A stretch of DNA of 7,329 nucleotides. Origin: JBGSIZ01 sp041742255 (GTDB taxonomy: Bacteria; Pseudomonadota; Alphaproteobacteria; Rhodobacterales; Rhodobacteraceae). Positions 1 through 6,376 of the stretch are shown here, in pieces. The stretch lies in assembly GCA_041742255.1 (NCBI GenBank), contig JBGSIZ010000360.1, positions 1 through 7,329 on the forward strand, written 5' to 3'. The position numbers and the translations under genes are program-made. The notes beneath the pieces were generated by a model, which was not told where the DNA came from, ran no database searches, and saw nothing but the letters and a program-made list of their open reading frames with translations. The first letter of the stretch is position 1. Each line of letters opens with the position of its first letter.

Positions 1-750
1 TGTGGCGCACACGATTGCCGTCGGGCGCAGGCCGCGCCTCCCGCTCAGCATGGTCAGGGCAGCGGTATAGCCGTCGGCGTCCGTCACCGCATCGGCGATC
101 AGGAACGCATCGGGCACTGGCCGCCCGACCACCTGCATCGCGGCCACAAATCCGGCGCGGCGATCCACGGCATAGGACAGGCGTCCGGGGCCATTGATCA
201 ACCCAATCCGGCGGTGGCCAAGGGCGGTCAACAGATCGACGGCATCCGCGCTCACCCGCGCATTGTCGATGCCGTAAAACGGATAATCGACCGTGGGGGC
301 GGTCTGGCCATGCACCACAAACGGGATGCCCTGCCCCTGCAAAAACGCGACCCGGGGATCGTCCGGCATCGGCGCGTTCAGGATAAATCCGTCCAGAATG
401 TCGCGTTCCAGCATCCGTTGATACGGGGTCACCGGGTCATCGGCCTGATCCACGGCCAGAACAAGGTCGATATCGCGGGCGGCAAGGGCGGCGGTCAACC
501 CGGTCAGGATATCCAGAAACGTCTGGTCGGTGGACATATCCGGGTTGATCTTGGCAATCAGGCCCACCATGCCGGACCGCCCCGTGACCAACCGCTGAGC
601 GGTGCGGTTGGGGCGGTATCCGATCTGGTCGGCAAGAGCGCGAACGCGGTCACGGGTGCGGGCGTTCACCTCGGGAAACCCGTTCAGGGCACGGCTGACC
701 GTGGCCACCGACAGGCCCAGTTCGGCACCGATATCCTTGAGGGTGGCCAC
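1..750 (-). CDS. aglR: LacI-family transcriptional repressor, AglR-like (C-terminus missing)
   Basis: Sugar-responsive DNA-binding repressor, probably controlling alpha-glucoside use through the divergent glucosidase. The window holds the first 250 of the usual ~340 residues; the reading frame is open to the window edge. The N-terminus is a LacI helix-turn-helix (residues 3-24, with recognition segment SVATVSRALNG at 14-24), followed by EVNARTRDRV and the hinge-side IGYRPNRTAQRLVTGRSG. A periplasmic-binding-protein-like sensor domain then starts at GMVGLIAKINPDMS and reaches RPTAIVCAT at the edge. The start is GTG at 750-748: a GGAG lies 7 nt upstream, and an in-frame TGA shortly before it leaves no other start. 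The family assignment is clear. The AglR identity is inferred from resemblance to rhodobacterial AglR and from the neighbouring glucosidase; the effector cannot be read from the sequence. Confidence 0.93.
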   Translation of the reverse strand, partial: MATLKDIGAELGLSVATVSRALNGFPEVNARTRDRVRALADQIGYRPNRTAQRLVTGRSGMVGLIAKINPDMSTDQTFLDILTGLTAALAARDIDLVLAVDQADDPVTPYQRMLERDILDGFILNAPMPDDPRVAFLQGQGIPFVVHGQTAPTVDYPFYGIDNARVSADAVDLLTALGHRRIGLINGPGRLSYAVDRRAGFVAAMQVVGRPVPDAFLIADAVTDADGYTAALTMLSGRRGLRPTAIVCAT

Positions 751-761
751 CGCACGGCTCC

Positions 762-776
762 ATTTTCAAATCGTTT
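762..776. promoter_or_regulatory. Putative LacI-family operator, copy 1 (regulator side)
   Basis: The 15-bp sequence ATTTTCAAATCGTTT is the exact reverse complement of the copy at 868-882. It contains a central CG step, as LacI-family operators do, and is flanked by TTTCAAA repeated at 764-770 and 774-780. It sits 12 bp before the regulator's start codon, so it fits an autoregulatory site. No binding data; inferred from repetition, position and base composition. Confidence 0.5.
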
Positions 777-785
777 CAAAAACGG

Positions 786-814
786 ACGGTAGCCATCGAA
801 CCCCAATGGTGCAA
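786..814 (-). promoter_or_regulatory. Putative promoter of the LacI-family gene
   Basis: On the minus strand TTGCAC (814-809) is followed after 17 nt by TACCGT (791-786), a fair sigma70-type pair. It lies 36 nt upstream of the GTG start, and the AT-rich motif at 762-776 falls just downstream of the -10, where a bound repressor would block elongation or start. Prediction from spacing and consensus only. Confidence 0.35.
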
Positions 815-830
815 CGGTTTCCTTGAACCG
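815..830. repeat. Small inverted repeat in the divergent promoter region
   Basis: CGGTT and AACCG form a 5-bp inverted repeat with a 6-nt centre (TCCTTG), roughly midway between the two operator copies. It could be a third regulatory site or chance; nothing else in the sequence decides. Confidence 0.25.
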
Positions 831-867
831 GACAGGGGCAAATCCAAACCGGCCACCAAAAAAATCA

Positions 868-882
868 AAACGATTTGAAAAT
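868..882. promoter_or_regulatory. Putative LacI-family operator, copy 2 (glucosidase side)
   Basis: AAACGATTTGAAAAT is the exact reverse complement of 762-776. The core CAAAACGATTTG (866-877) is a near-palindrome around a central CG, with four of five arm pairs matching, as expected for a LacI-family site. It overlaps the likely -35 (TTGAAA, 875-880) of the glucosidase promoter, so binding would exclude RNA polymerase. The two copies are 106 bp apart, about ten helical turns, which would allow looping between bound dimers. Confidence 0.55.
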
Positions 883-902
883 CTGGATGGCGCTGCTACT
901 TT
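875..902 (+). promoter_or_regulatory. Putative promoter of the alpha-glucosidase gene
   Basis: TTGAAA (875-880), a 16-nt spacer, then TACTTT (897-902) make a weak-to-fair sigma70-type promoter, 28 nt upstream of the ATG at 931. The -35 box lies inside operator copy 2. Inferred from consensus and layout only. Confidence 0.35.
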
Positions 903-930
903 GGTTTCGAATCTTATCAGGGGCGGACAT

Positions 931-2567
931 ATGCGGGAATGGTGGCGGGACGCGGTGATCTATCAGATTTACCCCCGGTCCTATCAGGACACGACGGGCA
1001 ACGGCATCGGGGATCTGGCTGGGATCACGCAACGCTTGCCGCATGTGGCGTCGCTCGGGGTGGATGCGATCTGGCTCTCGCCGTTCTTCACCTCGCCCGA
1101 CCTTGATATGGGCTATGATGTGTCGGACTACACGGGCGTTAACCCGCTGTTCGGCACGATCGACGATTTCGACACGCTGGTGACAACGGCACATGATCTG
1201 GGGCTGCGGGTCATCATTGATCAGGTGCTGTCGCATTCCTCGATCGACCATCCGTGGTTCAGCGAAAGCCGTAAAAACCGGACCAATCCAAAGGCCGATT
1301 GGTATGTCTGGGCCGACCCAAAGGACGACGGGTCGCCGCCCAACAACTGGCTCTCGGTGTTTGGCGGGTCGGCGTGGCAATTCGACACGCAGCGCAAACA
1401 ATACTACATGCACAACTTCCTGACGGATCAGCCGGACATCAATTTTCATTGCCCGGCGGCGGTGGATGCGCTGCTGGCGTCGATGAAATTCTGGCTGGAC
1501 CGGGGGGGGTGGACGGGTTCCGGCTCGATACGGTCAACTTCTACGTCCATGACCGCAAACTGCGGTCCAATCCGCGCTCGGGCTGGACGACATTCCCCAA
1601 CAATCCGTATGAGGCGCAAAACCACATCCATTCCAAAACCCAACCGGAAAACCTTGATATCCTGCGGCGGATGCGGGCGCTCACGGATCAATATGCGGAC
1701 CGGATGATGGTGGGCGAAGTGGGCGAAATGGGCGCGCGCCAGGTGGAAATCATGGGGGACTACACAGGCGGCGAAGACAAGCTGCACATGGCTTATTCCT
1801 TTGCCATGCTCAGCCATGACCGAAGCGCGCGGCATTTCCGGTCTTGCATCCAGACCTTCAAGGACAACGCGCCCGATGGTTGTCCGTCGTGGTCGTTCTC
1901 CAACCATGATGTCCAACGGCACGTCACCCGCTGGACCCCGCCGGGGGGGGACGCGGATGCGGTGGCGAAACAGTCCATTGCGCTCTTGACCGCGTTCCCG
2001 GGGTCGCTCGGGCTGTTTCAGGGCGAAGAATTGGGGCAAACCGAAACCGACATCGCCCTGTCCGAGGTTCAGGACACCGCCAACATCCGGTTTTGGCCGG
2101 AATACAAAGGGCGGGATGGCTGCCGCACGCCCATGGTCTGGGACGCGGACGCGCCCAACGCGGGCTTCTCCGACGGAACGCCGTGGTTGCCGGTCAAACC
2201 CCCGCAGGCGGCGCGGGCGCTGTCGGCGCAAGACGGCAAAAACGACAGCGTTCTGGCGGCCTACCGCGCAGCGTTGTCGTTCCGCAAGGGCAACGCGGCC
2301 TTGCGCACCGGGGCCACGTCGTTTCACGAATTGCCGGAACCGCTGCTTGGCATCCGGCGCACCGCGGCGGGGTCCACGGTAACGGCGGTGTTCAACCTGT
2401 CAGACACACCGCAACACCTGACGCTGACCGGCACGGCGCACGCCACCGGGCCACAGTTGGCGACGCTGGCACCGGGCACCCTGACCCTGCCCGCCTATGG
2501 GCACATCTATCTGGAGGAGGACGGAACGCTCACGCTCACCCCGTCCAAGGTCGCGGCGACCGCCTGA
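931..2567 (+). pseudogene. aglA: GH13 alpha-glucosidase (AglA-like), frame interrupted at a G8 tract
   Basis: Cytoplasmic enzyme that would release glucose from the non-reducing end of imported alpha-glucosides; full length would be about 544-545 residues, normal for the family. Frame 1 runs from ATG 931 (preceded by AGGGGCGG) through REWWRDAVIYQIYPRSY, IWLSPFFTSP and region I (DQVLSH) to FWLDRGG at 1509, then goes out of frame and stops at 1707. The other frame continues with VDGFRLDTVNFY, MMVGEVGE and FSNHDVQR and ends at TGA 2565-2567. Catalytic residues are present: nucleophile Asp (codon 1527-1529), acid/base Glu (1716-1718), stabilising Asp (1908-1910). Relatives usually read LDRGVDGFR, so the tract appears two G too long or one G too short. 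A further upstream in-frame TTG at 823 lies in the promoter region and is unlikely as start. All else is well conserved, so sequencing error, a recent mutation or slippage all remain possible. The regulator is divergent; no transporter gene is next to it. Confidence 0.85.
1502..1509 (+). other. G8 homopolymer at the frame break
   Basis: Eight consecutive G follow GAC-C. In the upstream frame the codons are CGG GGG GGG TGG. A -1 slip on GGG GGG would give CGG GGG GGG GTG and restore the frame, producing DRGGVDGF with one more glycine than usual. Homopolymers of this kind are hot spots for replication slippage, transcriptional slippage and sequencing error. Confidence 0.8.
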
Positions 2568-2587
2568 CGCTTGCGGGCAAGGGCCAA

Positions 2588-2615
2588 GTTGGGGGGGCCT
2601 TCGGGCCTTTCCAAC
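2588..2615 (+). terminator. UUCG-capped hairpin after the glucosidase gene
   Basis: GTTGGGGGGGCC (2588-2599) and GGCCTTTCCAAC (2604-2615) pair over 12 bp, including three consecutive G-U pairs in RNA, closed by the very stable C(UUCG)G tetraloop. It begins 21 nt after the glucosidase stop codon. No U-run follows, so it is not a textbook intrinsic terminator; it could be a weak or Rho-assisted terminator or a 3' end stabiliser. Confidence 0.55.
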
Positions 2616-2658
2616 GCCCCTGCCCCGCGCTAGCGTCCGGTGAAACGACACCGCCGCG

Positions 2659-2678
2659 ATACCGACGCAATACCGACG
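2659..2678. repeat. Tandem 9-mer with 11-nt period upstream of the FAD oxidoreductase
   Basis: ATACCGACG occurs at 2659-2667 and again at 2670-2678, separated by CA. The 11-nt period places both copies on one face of the helix, as in direct-repeat regulator sites. It lies 30 nt before the ATG at 2709. A regulatory role is only suggested. Confidence 0.35.
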
Positions 2679-2708
2679 GTTTATCCACGGCCAATTCCAG
2701 AGGGTTCC

Positions 2709-3905
2709 ATGGCCACCGCCCCGCTCCATCCGACCTATGATGTGGTGATTATCGGGGGGGCCATGATCGGGGCGTCCTGCGCGTTCTGGCTCACCCGGAA
2801 CCCGGATTTCACCGGGCGTGTTCTGGTCGTGGAACGGGACCCGACCTATGAATTCGCGTCAACGTCGCACACCAATTCCTGCATCCGGCAACAGTTTGGG
2901 ACGGCGGTGAACATACGGATAAGCCAGTTCGGCGTCGATTTCATCCATGATTTCAAGAGCATAATGGGGGATGCGGACGCCCCCGCGATCCATCTGCACG
3001 CCTTTGGCTACCTCTATCTGGCGGACACCCCCGAATTTGCGGCGGTCTTGCGGGACAACGCGGCGCTGCAATCCTCGCTCGGGGCGGGAACACAGGTGAT
3101 GACGCGGGACGCAATGGCGGCCAAATGGCCGTTCTACGCGCTCGACGATATCGTGCTGGGATCGCATAACCCCTTGAACGAAGGCTATTTTGACGGCGGC
3201 ACCATCTTTGACTGGTTCCGCAAAAAGGCCCGTCAGAACGGCGCAGAGTTCATCCACAACACGGTGACCGCGATCACCAGAACCGGGGACCGGGTCACTT
3301 CGGTCACGCTGTCAGACGGGCAAGTTGTGGGGGCGGGCTGCATCGTCAACGCCTCGGGTCCGCGCGCCAATGCGACCGCCGCGATGGCGGGGCTGTCGGT
3401 GCCGGTGGAGCCGTGCAAACGCTATACATGGACGTTTCAGGCAGAGAAACCGCTACCCATGGACCTTCCCTTGACCATTGATCCGTCGGGCGTTCACATG
3501 CGAACGGACGGCGGGCACTACATGTGCGGCTGTCCGCCCGATGATGACCCGGGCGTGGACCCAACCGATTTCGGATTTGACCACACCTTGTGGGAAAACA
3601 AGGTCTGGCCAGCCCTCGCCGCCCGGGTGCCAGCGTTTGAACGGGTCCGGGTCATCAACGAATGGGTGGGGCACTATGCCTATAACACGCTGGACCAGAA
3701 CGCGGTTGTGGGGCGGCACCCGGACGTGACCAACTTCTTGTTCTGCAACGGATTTTCTGGGCACGGGCTGCAACAATCACCGGCCATGGGGCGGGGGATT
3801 TCGGAACTGGTGATCTATGGGGGCTACCGCACGCTGGACCTGTCCGACCTTGGCTATGACCGGATCGTGGCGGGGCGGCCCTTGCTGGAACGGGCCGTCA
3901 TTTGA
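2709..3905 (+). CDS. FAD-dependent oxidoreductase of the DAO family (FOXRED1-like)
   Basis: Probable flavin oxidase or dehydrogenase acting on a secondary amine or N-substituted amino acid; the substrate is not readable. The 398-residue length is usual for the DAO fold. An N-terminal Rossmann motif, DVVIIGGAMIGASCAFWL (11-28; the GGAMIG glycines at 16-21), is followed by VLVVERDP with Glu42, the expected ribose-binding acid. SHTNSCIRQQFG (53-64) and the C-terminal NGFSGHGLQQSPAMGRG (347-363) match the signatures of FOXRED1-like and sarcosine-oxidase-like members. No signal peptide or membrane helix is evident, so it is likely cytoplasmic. The ATG at 2709 is chosen because AGAGGG ends 4 nt before it and the Rossmann strand starts at the usual distance; the in-frame extension to 2640 is basic and unlike the family. 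It has its own leader after the hairpin and its end overlaps the convergent gene by 8 nt. A link to alpha-glucoside use is not evident. Confidence 0.9.
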   Translation: MATAPLHPTYDVVIIGGAMIGASCAFWLTRNPDFTGRVLVVERDPTYEFASTSHTNSCIRQQFGTAVNIRISQFGVDFIHDFKSIMGDADAPAIHLHAFGYLYLADTPEFAAVLRDNAALQSSLGAGTQVMTRDAMAAKWPFYALDDIVLGSHNPLNEGYFDGGTIFDWFRKKARQNGAEFIHNTVTAITRTGDRVTSVTLSDGQVVGAGCIVNASGPRANATAAMAGLSVPVEPCKRYTWTFQAEKPLPMDLPLTIDPSGVHMRTDGGHYMCGCPPDDDPGVDPTDFGFDHTLWENKVWPALAARVPAFERVRVINEWVGHYAYNTLDQNAVVGRHPDVTNFLFCNGFSGHGLQQSPAMGRGISELVIYGGYRTLDLSDLGYDRIVAGRPLLERAVI

Positions 3906-4656
3906 CGGGCTGTTCGTCGCCGCCGATGATTTTGCGAACACCGTCGATGACCGCCATTTCGGCGTGACCCTTGACCAGCCACGACAGGGCAAACGCCCAC
4001 ACGCCCACGGCCTCGATCCAGAACACCAACCGGTGATCCACGACAAACGTACTGACCCCCGGCGGCCCCTCGATCTTGAGGTAGGACGCCACAAACAACG
4101 CGACACACGACGCCGCAATCGTCCACCCGCACGCGCGGTAAATGCGGCGGCGGGCAGGGTCGGTGGTCTTGGCGAATTTGAACAAACAAAAATGCGCCAT
4201 GCAGTAGAAAAACAGCAAGGCAAAGGCATAGTGGAACGTCGGGCTGCCGCCGACCCCTAACAGCTTTTGGGACAATGTGGCGACCTGCCCGGTGGGGCTT
4301 TCGTTGGGAAACAAGGCAACGCCGAATGCCGCAATACCTGCGATGCTGGACAACCAGTTGTCCGACAGACTCTCGCCCGGCTGGCGGTCATATCCTTCAT
4401 ATGTCAGCAGAAAAATGCCCATCGCAAACATCACGCCGACAAAGATGTCGCGGGACACGGTGTGGAAAAAATCGCTGAACGATGGCTCGATACGGGCATC
4501 GCCAATCTCACCCGCAAGGATCAGCAACAAGGGCAACACCAACCCCATATATCCCAGTGCCTGCCGCACGCGGTAGTAAGACCGGACAACCTCGCGGGCC
4601 TTGTCCTCGGCGGCTAACCGTTTGGAAACCAGATCGTCCAGATGGGAATGGGGCAT
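3898..4656 (-). CDS. Six-helix integral membrane protein of unknown function
   Basis: A 252-residue protein with no function I can name. The N-terminal 30 residues are charged and helical (KRLAAEDKAREVVRSYYRV). About six hydrophobic segments follow: roughly 32-50, 68-86, 101-117, 140-160, 174-193 and 209-228. The C-terminal tail is polar. Conserved-looking blocks are FHTVSRDIFVGVMFAMG (64-80), LLTYEGYD (83-90), AGIAAFGVALFP (106-117) and HYAFALLFFYCMAHFCLFKF (142-161). They recall an uncharacterised bacterial family with an RDxFVG...YxGYD...GVALFP pattern, which I know only as hypothetical membrane proteins. The start is ATG 4656-4654 with GGAG 7 nt upstream. It lies 59 nt downstream of the histidine kinase on the same strand, so co-transcription is possible. 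Its stop overlaps the convergent oxidoreductase. Confidence 0.85.
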   Translation of the reverse strand: MPHSHLDDLVSKRLAAEDKAREVVRSYYRVRQALGYMGLVLPLLLILAGEIGDARIEPSFSDFFHTVSRDIFVGVMFAMGIFLLTYEGYDRQPGESLSDNWLSSIAGIAAFGVALFPNESPTGQVATLSQKLLGVGGSPTFHYAFALLFFYCMAHFCLFKFAKTTDPARRRIYRACGWTIAASCVALFVASYLKIEGPPGVSTFVVDHRLVFWIEAVGVWAFALSWLVKGHAEMAVIDGVRKIIGGDEQPVK

Positions 4657-4665
4657 GAAAATCTC

Positions 4666-4701
4666 CGGTGCAGTGCTAAAAGATGGGGGAACCCTGCACC
4701 G
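4666..4701. repeat. Inverted repeat in the gap before the six-helix gene
   Basis: CGGTGCAG (4666-4673) and CTGCACCG (4694-4701) are perfect 8-bp arms around a 20-nt loop. In the leftward transcript the hairpin ends at the first base of the GGAG ribosome site of the six-helix gene (4666-4663). It could be an intercistronic attenuator or a protein-binding palindrome. No U-run follows, so a simple terminator is less likely. Confidence 0.5.
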
Positions 4702-4715
4702 TCACGCCGCGCCGA

Positions 4716-5681
4716 TCAAGTCTGACAATCCGCCATCCCGATCTCGAACCGAGTGCCACCGGGACTGTGACCCAGCGCGATATCGGCCCCATGGGCCTGC
4801 AACAAACGGCGAACAATCGGCAACCCCATTCCGGTCCCCCCAACGTCGCGGCGGGTGGTAAAGAACGGATCGAAAATGCGGGCGCGGTCGCCTTGGGGAA
4901 TACCGGGGCCGTCATCCTCGATCACCAACAGGTCAGGCGTGGCGGTCAACCGGACACCGCTGGCCCCGCTATCGGCAGCATTCACCAGCAGATGACCCAG
5001 CACCATCCGCAACGGCCCTATGGCAAGGGGGATCACTGCATCCTGCACCACTGTAACCGAAATCGGAGGGGCCAATCCTGCCACAGCATCGCTCAATCGG
5101 GTGGACCCGGCCAGCGCGGGTTCAGACACCCGCGCCAGATCGCGCTGCGCCTCCAACAAGGCGGTCATGCGGGTGGCGGCGTCGGCCACGCGGGCGACAA
5201 GGGCGGCACGGTCCTGCGGGGACAGGTCGGGATCCTCCAGCAATTCGGCGGCGCCGCGCACCACGGTCAACGGGGATTTCAACTCGTGGGTGGCATGATC
5301 GGCATAGGCGGTCAGGCCCAGCGCGCGGTTGTTCAGGGTGGTGGCCATCGCCATGATCGTCTGGCCCAGCCGGGTCAGTTCTGGGGTGCCGAAATGAACC
5401 GGACGGGGGGCATCGGCGCGGCCCTCGGCCACGGCGCGGGCATAGGCGGTCAACGCGGCCACCGGGCGCAACACCAACCGCCACAACAGAAAACTCAACG
5501 TGGCGGTGGCGGCCAATGCCATCCAGCCAATCATCCACGCGGTTTCGGCCCAGCCCAGAACGTCCCCCGCCAGCCGGAAATAGGCGATGCCGACCAACGG
5601 CAAAACCAAAACAGCGGCCAGCGTGCCGCCCAGCACGAACACCAGCGACGGACGCCATTTGCGGGTTATGCCCGGCTGCAT
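4716..5681 (-). CDS. Sensor histidine kinase with a very short periplasmic loop
   Basis: Membrane-bound kinase that autophosphorylates on histidine and passes the phosphate to the adjacent regulator; 321 residues. Two transmembrane helices (about 12-34 and 48-71) leave only some 13 residues outside, so any signal is probably sensed within the membrane or through a partner protein. A HAMP-like linker follows (LRPVAALTAYARAVAEG, 71-87), then the dimerisation and phosphoacceptor helix HATHELKSPL with His132. The HATPase domain shows an N box (Asn234 in LLVNAADSG), the G1 box DDGPGIP (256-262), the F box DPFFTTRR and the G2 box GGTGMGLPIVRR. The ATG at 5681-5679 is preferred because the first helix then starts near residue 12, and it overlaps the regulator's end by 16 nt, which implies translational coupling. 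An in-frame ATG at 5732 would extend far into the regulator gene and is unlikely. Confidence 0.92.
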   Translation of the reverse strand: MQPGITRKWRPSLVFVLGGTLAAVLVLPLVGIAYFRLAGDVLGWAETAWMIGWMALAATATLSFLLWRLVLRPVAALTAYARAVAEGRADAPRPVHFGTPELTRLGQTIMAMATTLNNRALGLTAYADHATHELKSPLTVVRGAAELLEDPDLSPQDRAALVARVADAATRMTALLEAQRDLARVSEPALAGSTRLSDAVAGLAPPISVTVVQDAVIPLAIGPLRMVLGHLLVNAADSGASGVRLTATPDLLVIEDDGPGIPQGDRARIFDPFFTTRRDVGGTGMGLPIVRRLLQAHGADIALGHSPGGTRFEIGMADCQT

Positions 5682-6376
5682 CGGCCCATCCGGATACCCA
5701 CGCCATGCACGGTTTCGATGACATCGGGGCACCCGGCCCCGGCCATCTTGGCGCGCAGGTTGCGCAAATGGCTGTCCAGCGTGCGGTCACTGACGGCCAC
5801 ATTTGCACCATACACGGCGTCCACCAACCGGGGGCGGGACCACACCTGCTCGGGTCGGGCGATCATGCGGGCCAGAATTTCCATCTCGCGGGCGGTCAGG
5901 GTGACAGGGGTGCCGTCCACCTCACAGCGGTGGCGGCCGGGGTCCAACCGGACAACACCATGCACAATCGCGGCCCCGGCACTGGCAGGCACCCCGGCCA
6001 CGGTCAACGCAGGCTGGCTGCGTTTCAGAATGGCATTGATCCGGGCGACCAGTTCACGAGGGGAAAACGGCTTGGCGACATAATCATCGGCACCCAGTTC
6101 AAGCCCGACCACGCGGTCGATCTCATCGGCATGGGCGGTCAGAAACACCACGGGCACATCGCTCGACTTGCGCAGGGTGCGGCACACCTCCAACCCATCG
6201 GCCTCAGGCAGACCAATATCCAGCACGATCAGGTCGGGGGTAGTCTGGGCAGCAGATTGCAAGGCAACGCGACCATTTGCAGCCTCGCGGGTGGTGAACC
6301 CGGCGCGGGTAAGTGCAATCCGCAGGATATCGCGGATTTGCGGGTCGTCATCGACAATCAGAATATCGCGGGCCAT
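5666..6376 (-). CDS. OmpR/PhoB-family response regulator
   Basis: Transcription factor switched by phosphorylation, partner of the overlapping kinase; 236 residues, typical for the family. The receiver domain has the acidic pair in VDDDP (8-12), the phosphoacceptor Asp53 in LIVLDIGLP, the switch Thr80 in VFLTAH and Lys102 in DDYVAKPF. The C-terminal winged helix spans about 130-232 (RCEVDGTPVTLTAREMEIL through SDRTLDSHLRNLRAKM to IETVHGVGIRMG). Start choice: ATG 6376-6374 lies 7 nt after GGGGAG and overlaps the previous stop by one base (TGATG). An in-frame GTG one codon earlier (6379) is the alternative and would add one residue. The tight overlaps with both neighbours put it in one operon with them. 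Its target genes are unknown; its own operon is an obvious candidate. Confidence 0.95.
   Translation of the reverse strand: MARDILIVDDDPQIRDILRIALTRAGFTTREAANGRVALQSAAQTTPDLIVLDIGLPEADGLEVCRTLRKSSDVPVVFLTAHADEIDRVVGLELGADDYVAKPFSPRELVARINAILKRSQPALTVAGVPASAGAAIVHGVVRLDPGRHRCEVDGTPVTLTAREMEILARMIARPEQVWSRPRLVDAVYGANVAVSDRTLDSHLRNLRAKMAGAGCPDVIETVHGVGIRMGRCSRA

Noticed and set aside
214..792. A 192-codon open frame on the plus strand opposite the LacI-family gene.
   Set aside because: It has low-complexity composition and no recognisable fold, and the minus strand reads as an unbroken LacI-family protein over the same bases.
823..930. N-terminal extension of the glucosidase from TTG 823.
   Set aside because: The extra residues are encoded by the operator and promoter region, and GH13_23 proteins normally start at a sequence like MREWWRDAVIYQIYPRSY; ATG 931 has a suitable ribosome site.
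1446..2327. A 293-codon minus-strand frame opposite the glucosidase.
   Set aside because: Arg/Pro/Val-rich shadow of a gene with clear GH13 catalytic motifs on the plus strand.
2640..2708. N-terminal extension of the FAD oxidoreductase.
   Set aside because: The extension is basic and Pro-rich and unlike the family, and it includes the direct repeat; ATG 2709 has a better ribosome site and the correct distance to the Rossmann motif.
4683..6083. A 466-codon open frame on the plus strand, opposite the kinase and regulator.
   Set aside because: Its product is rich in Gly, Gln, His, Arg and Pro with no domain, as expected for the antisense of GC-rich genes; the minus strand carries complete kinase and regulator motifs.
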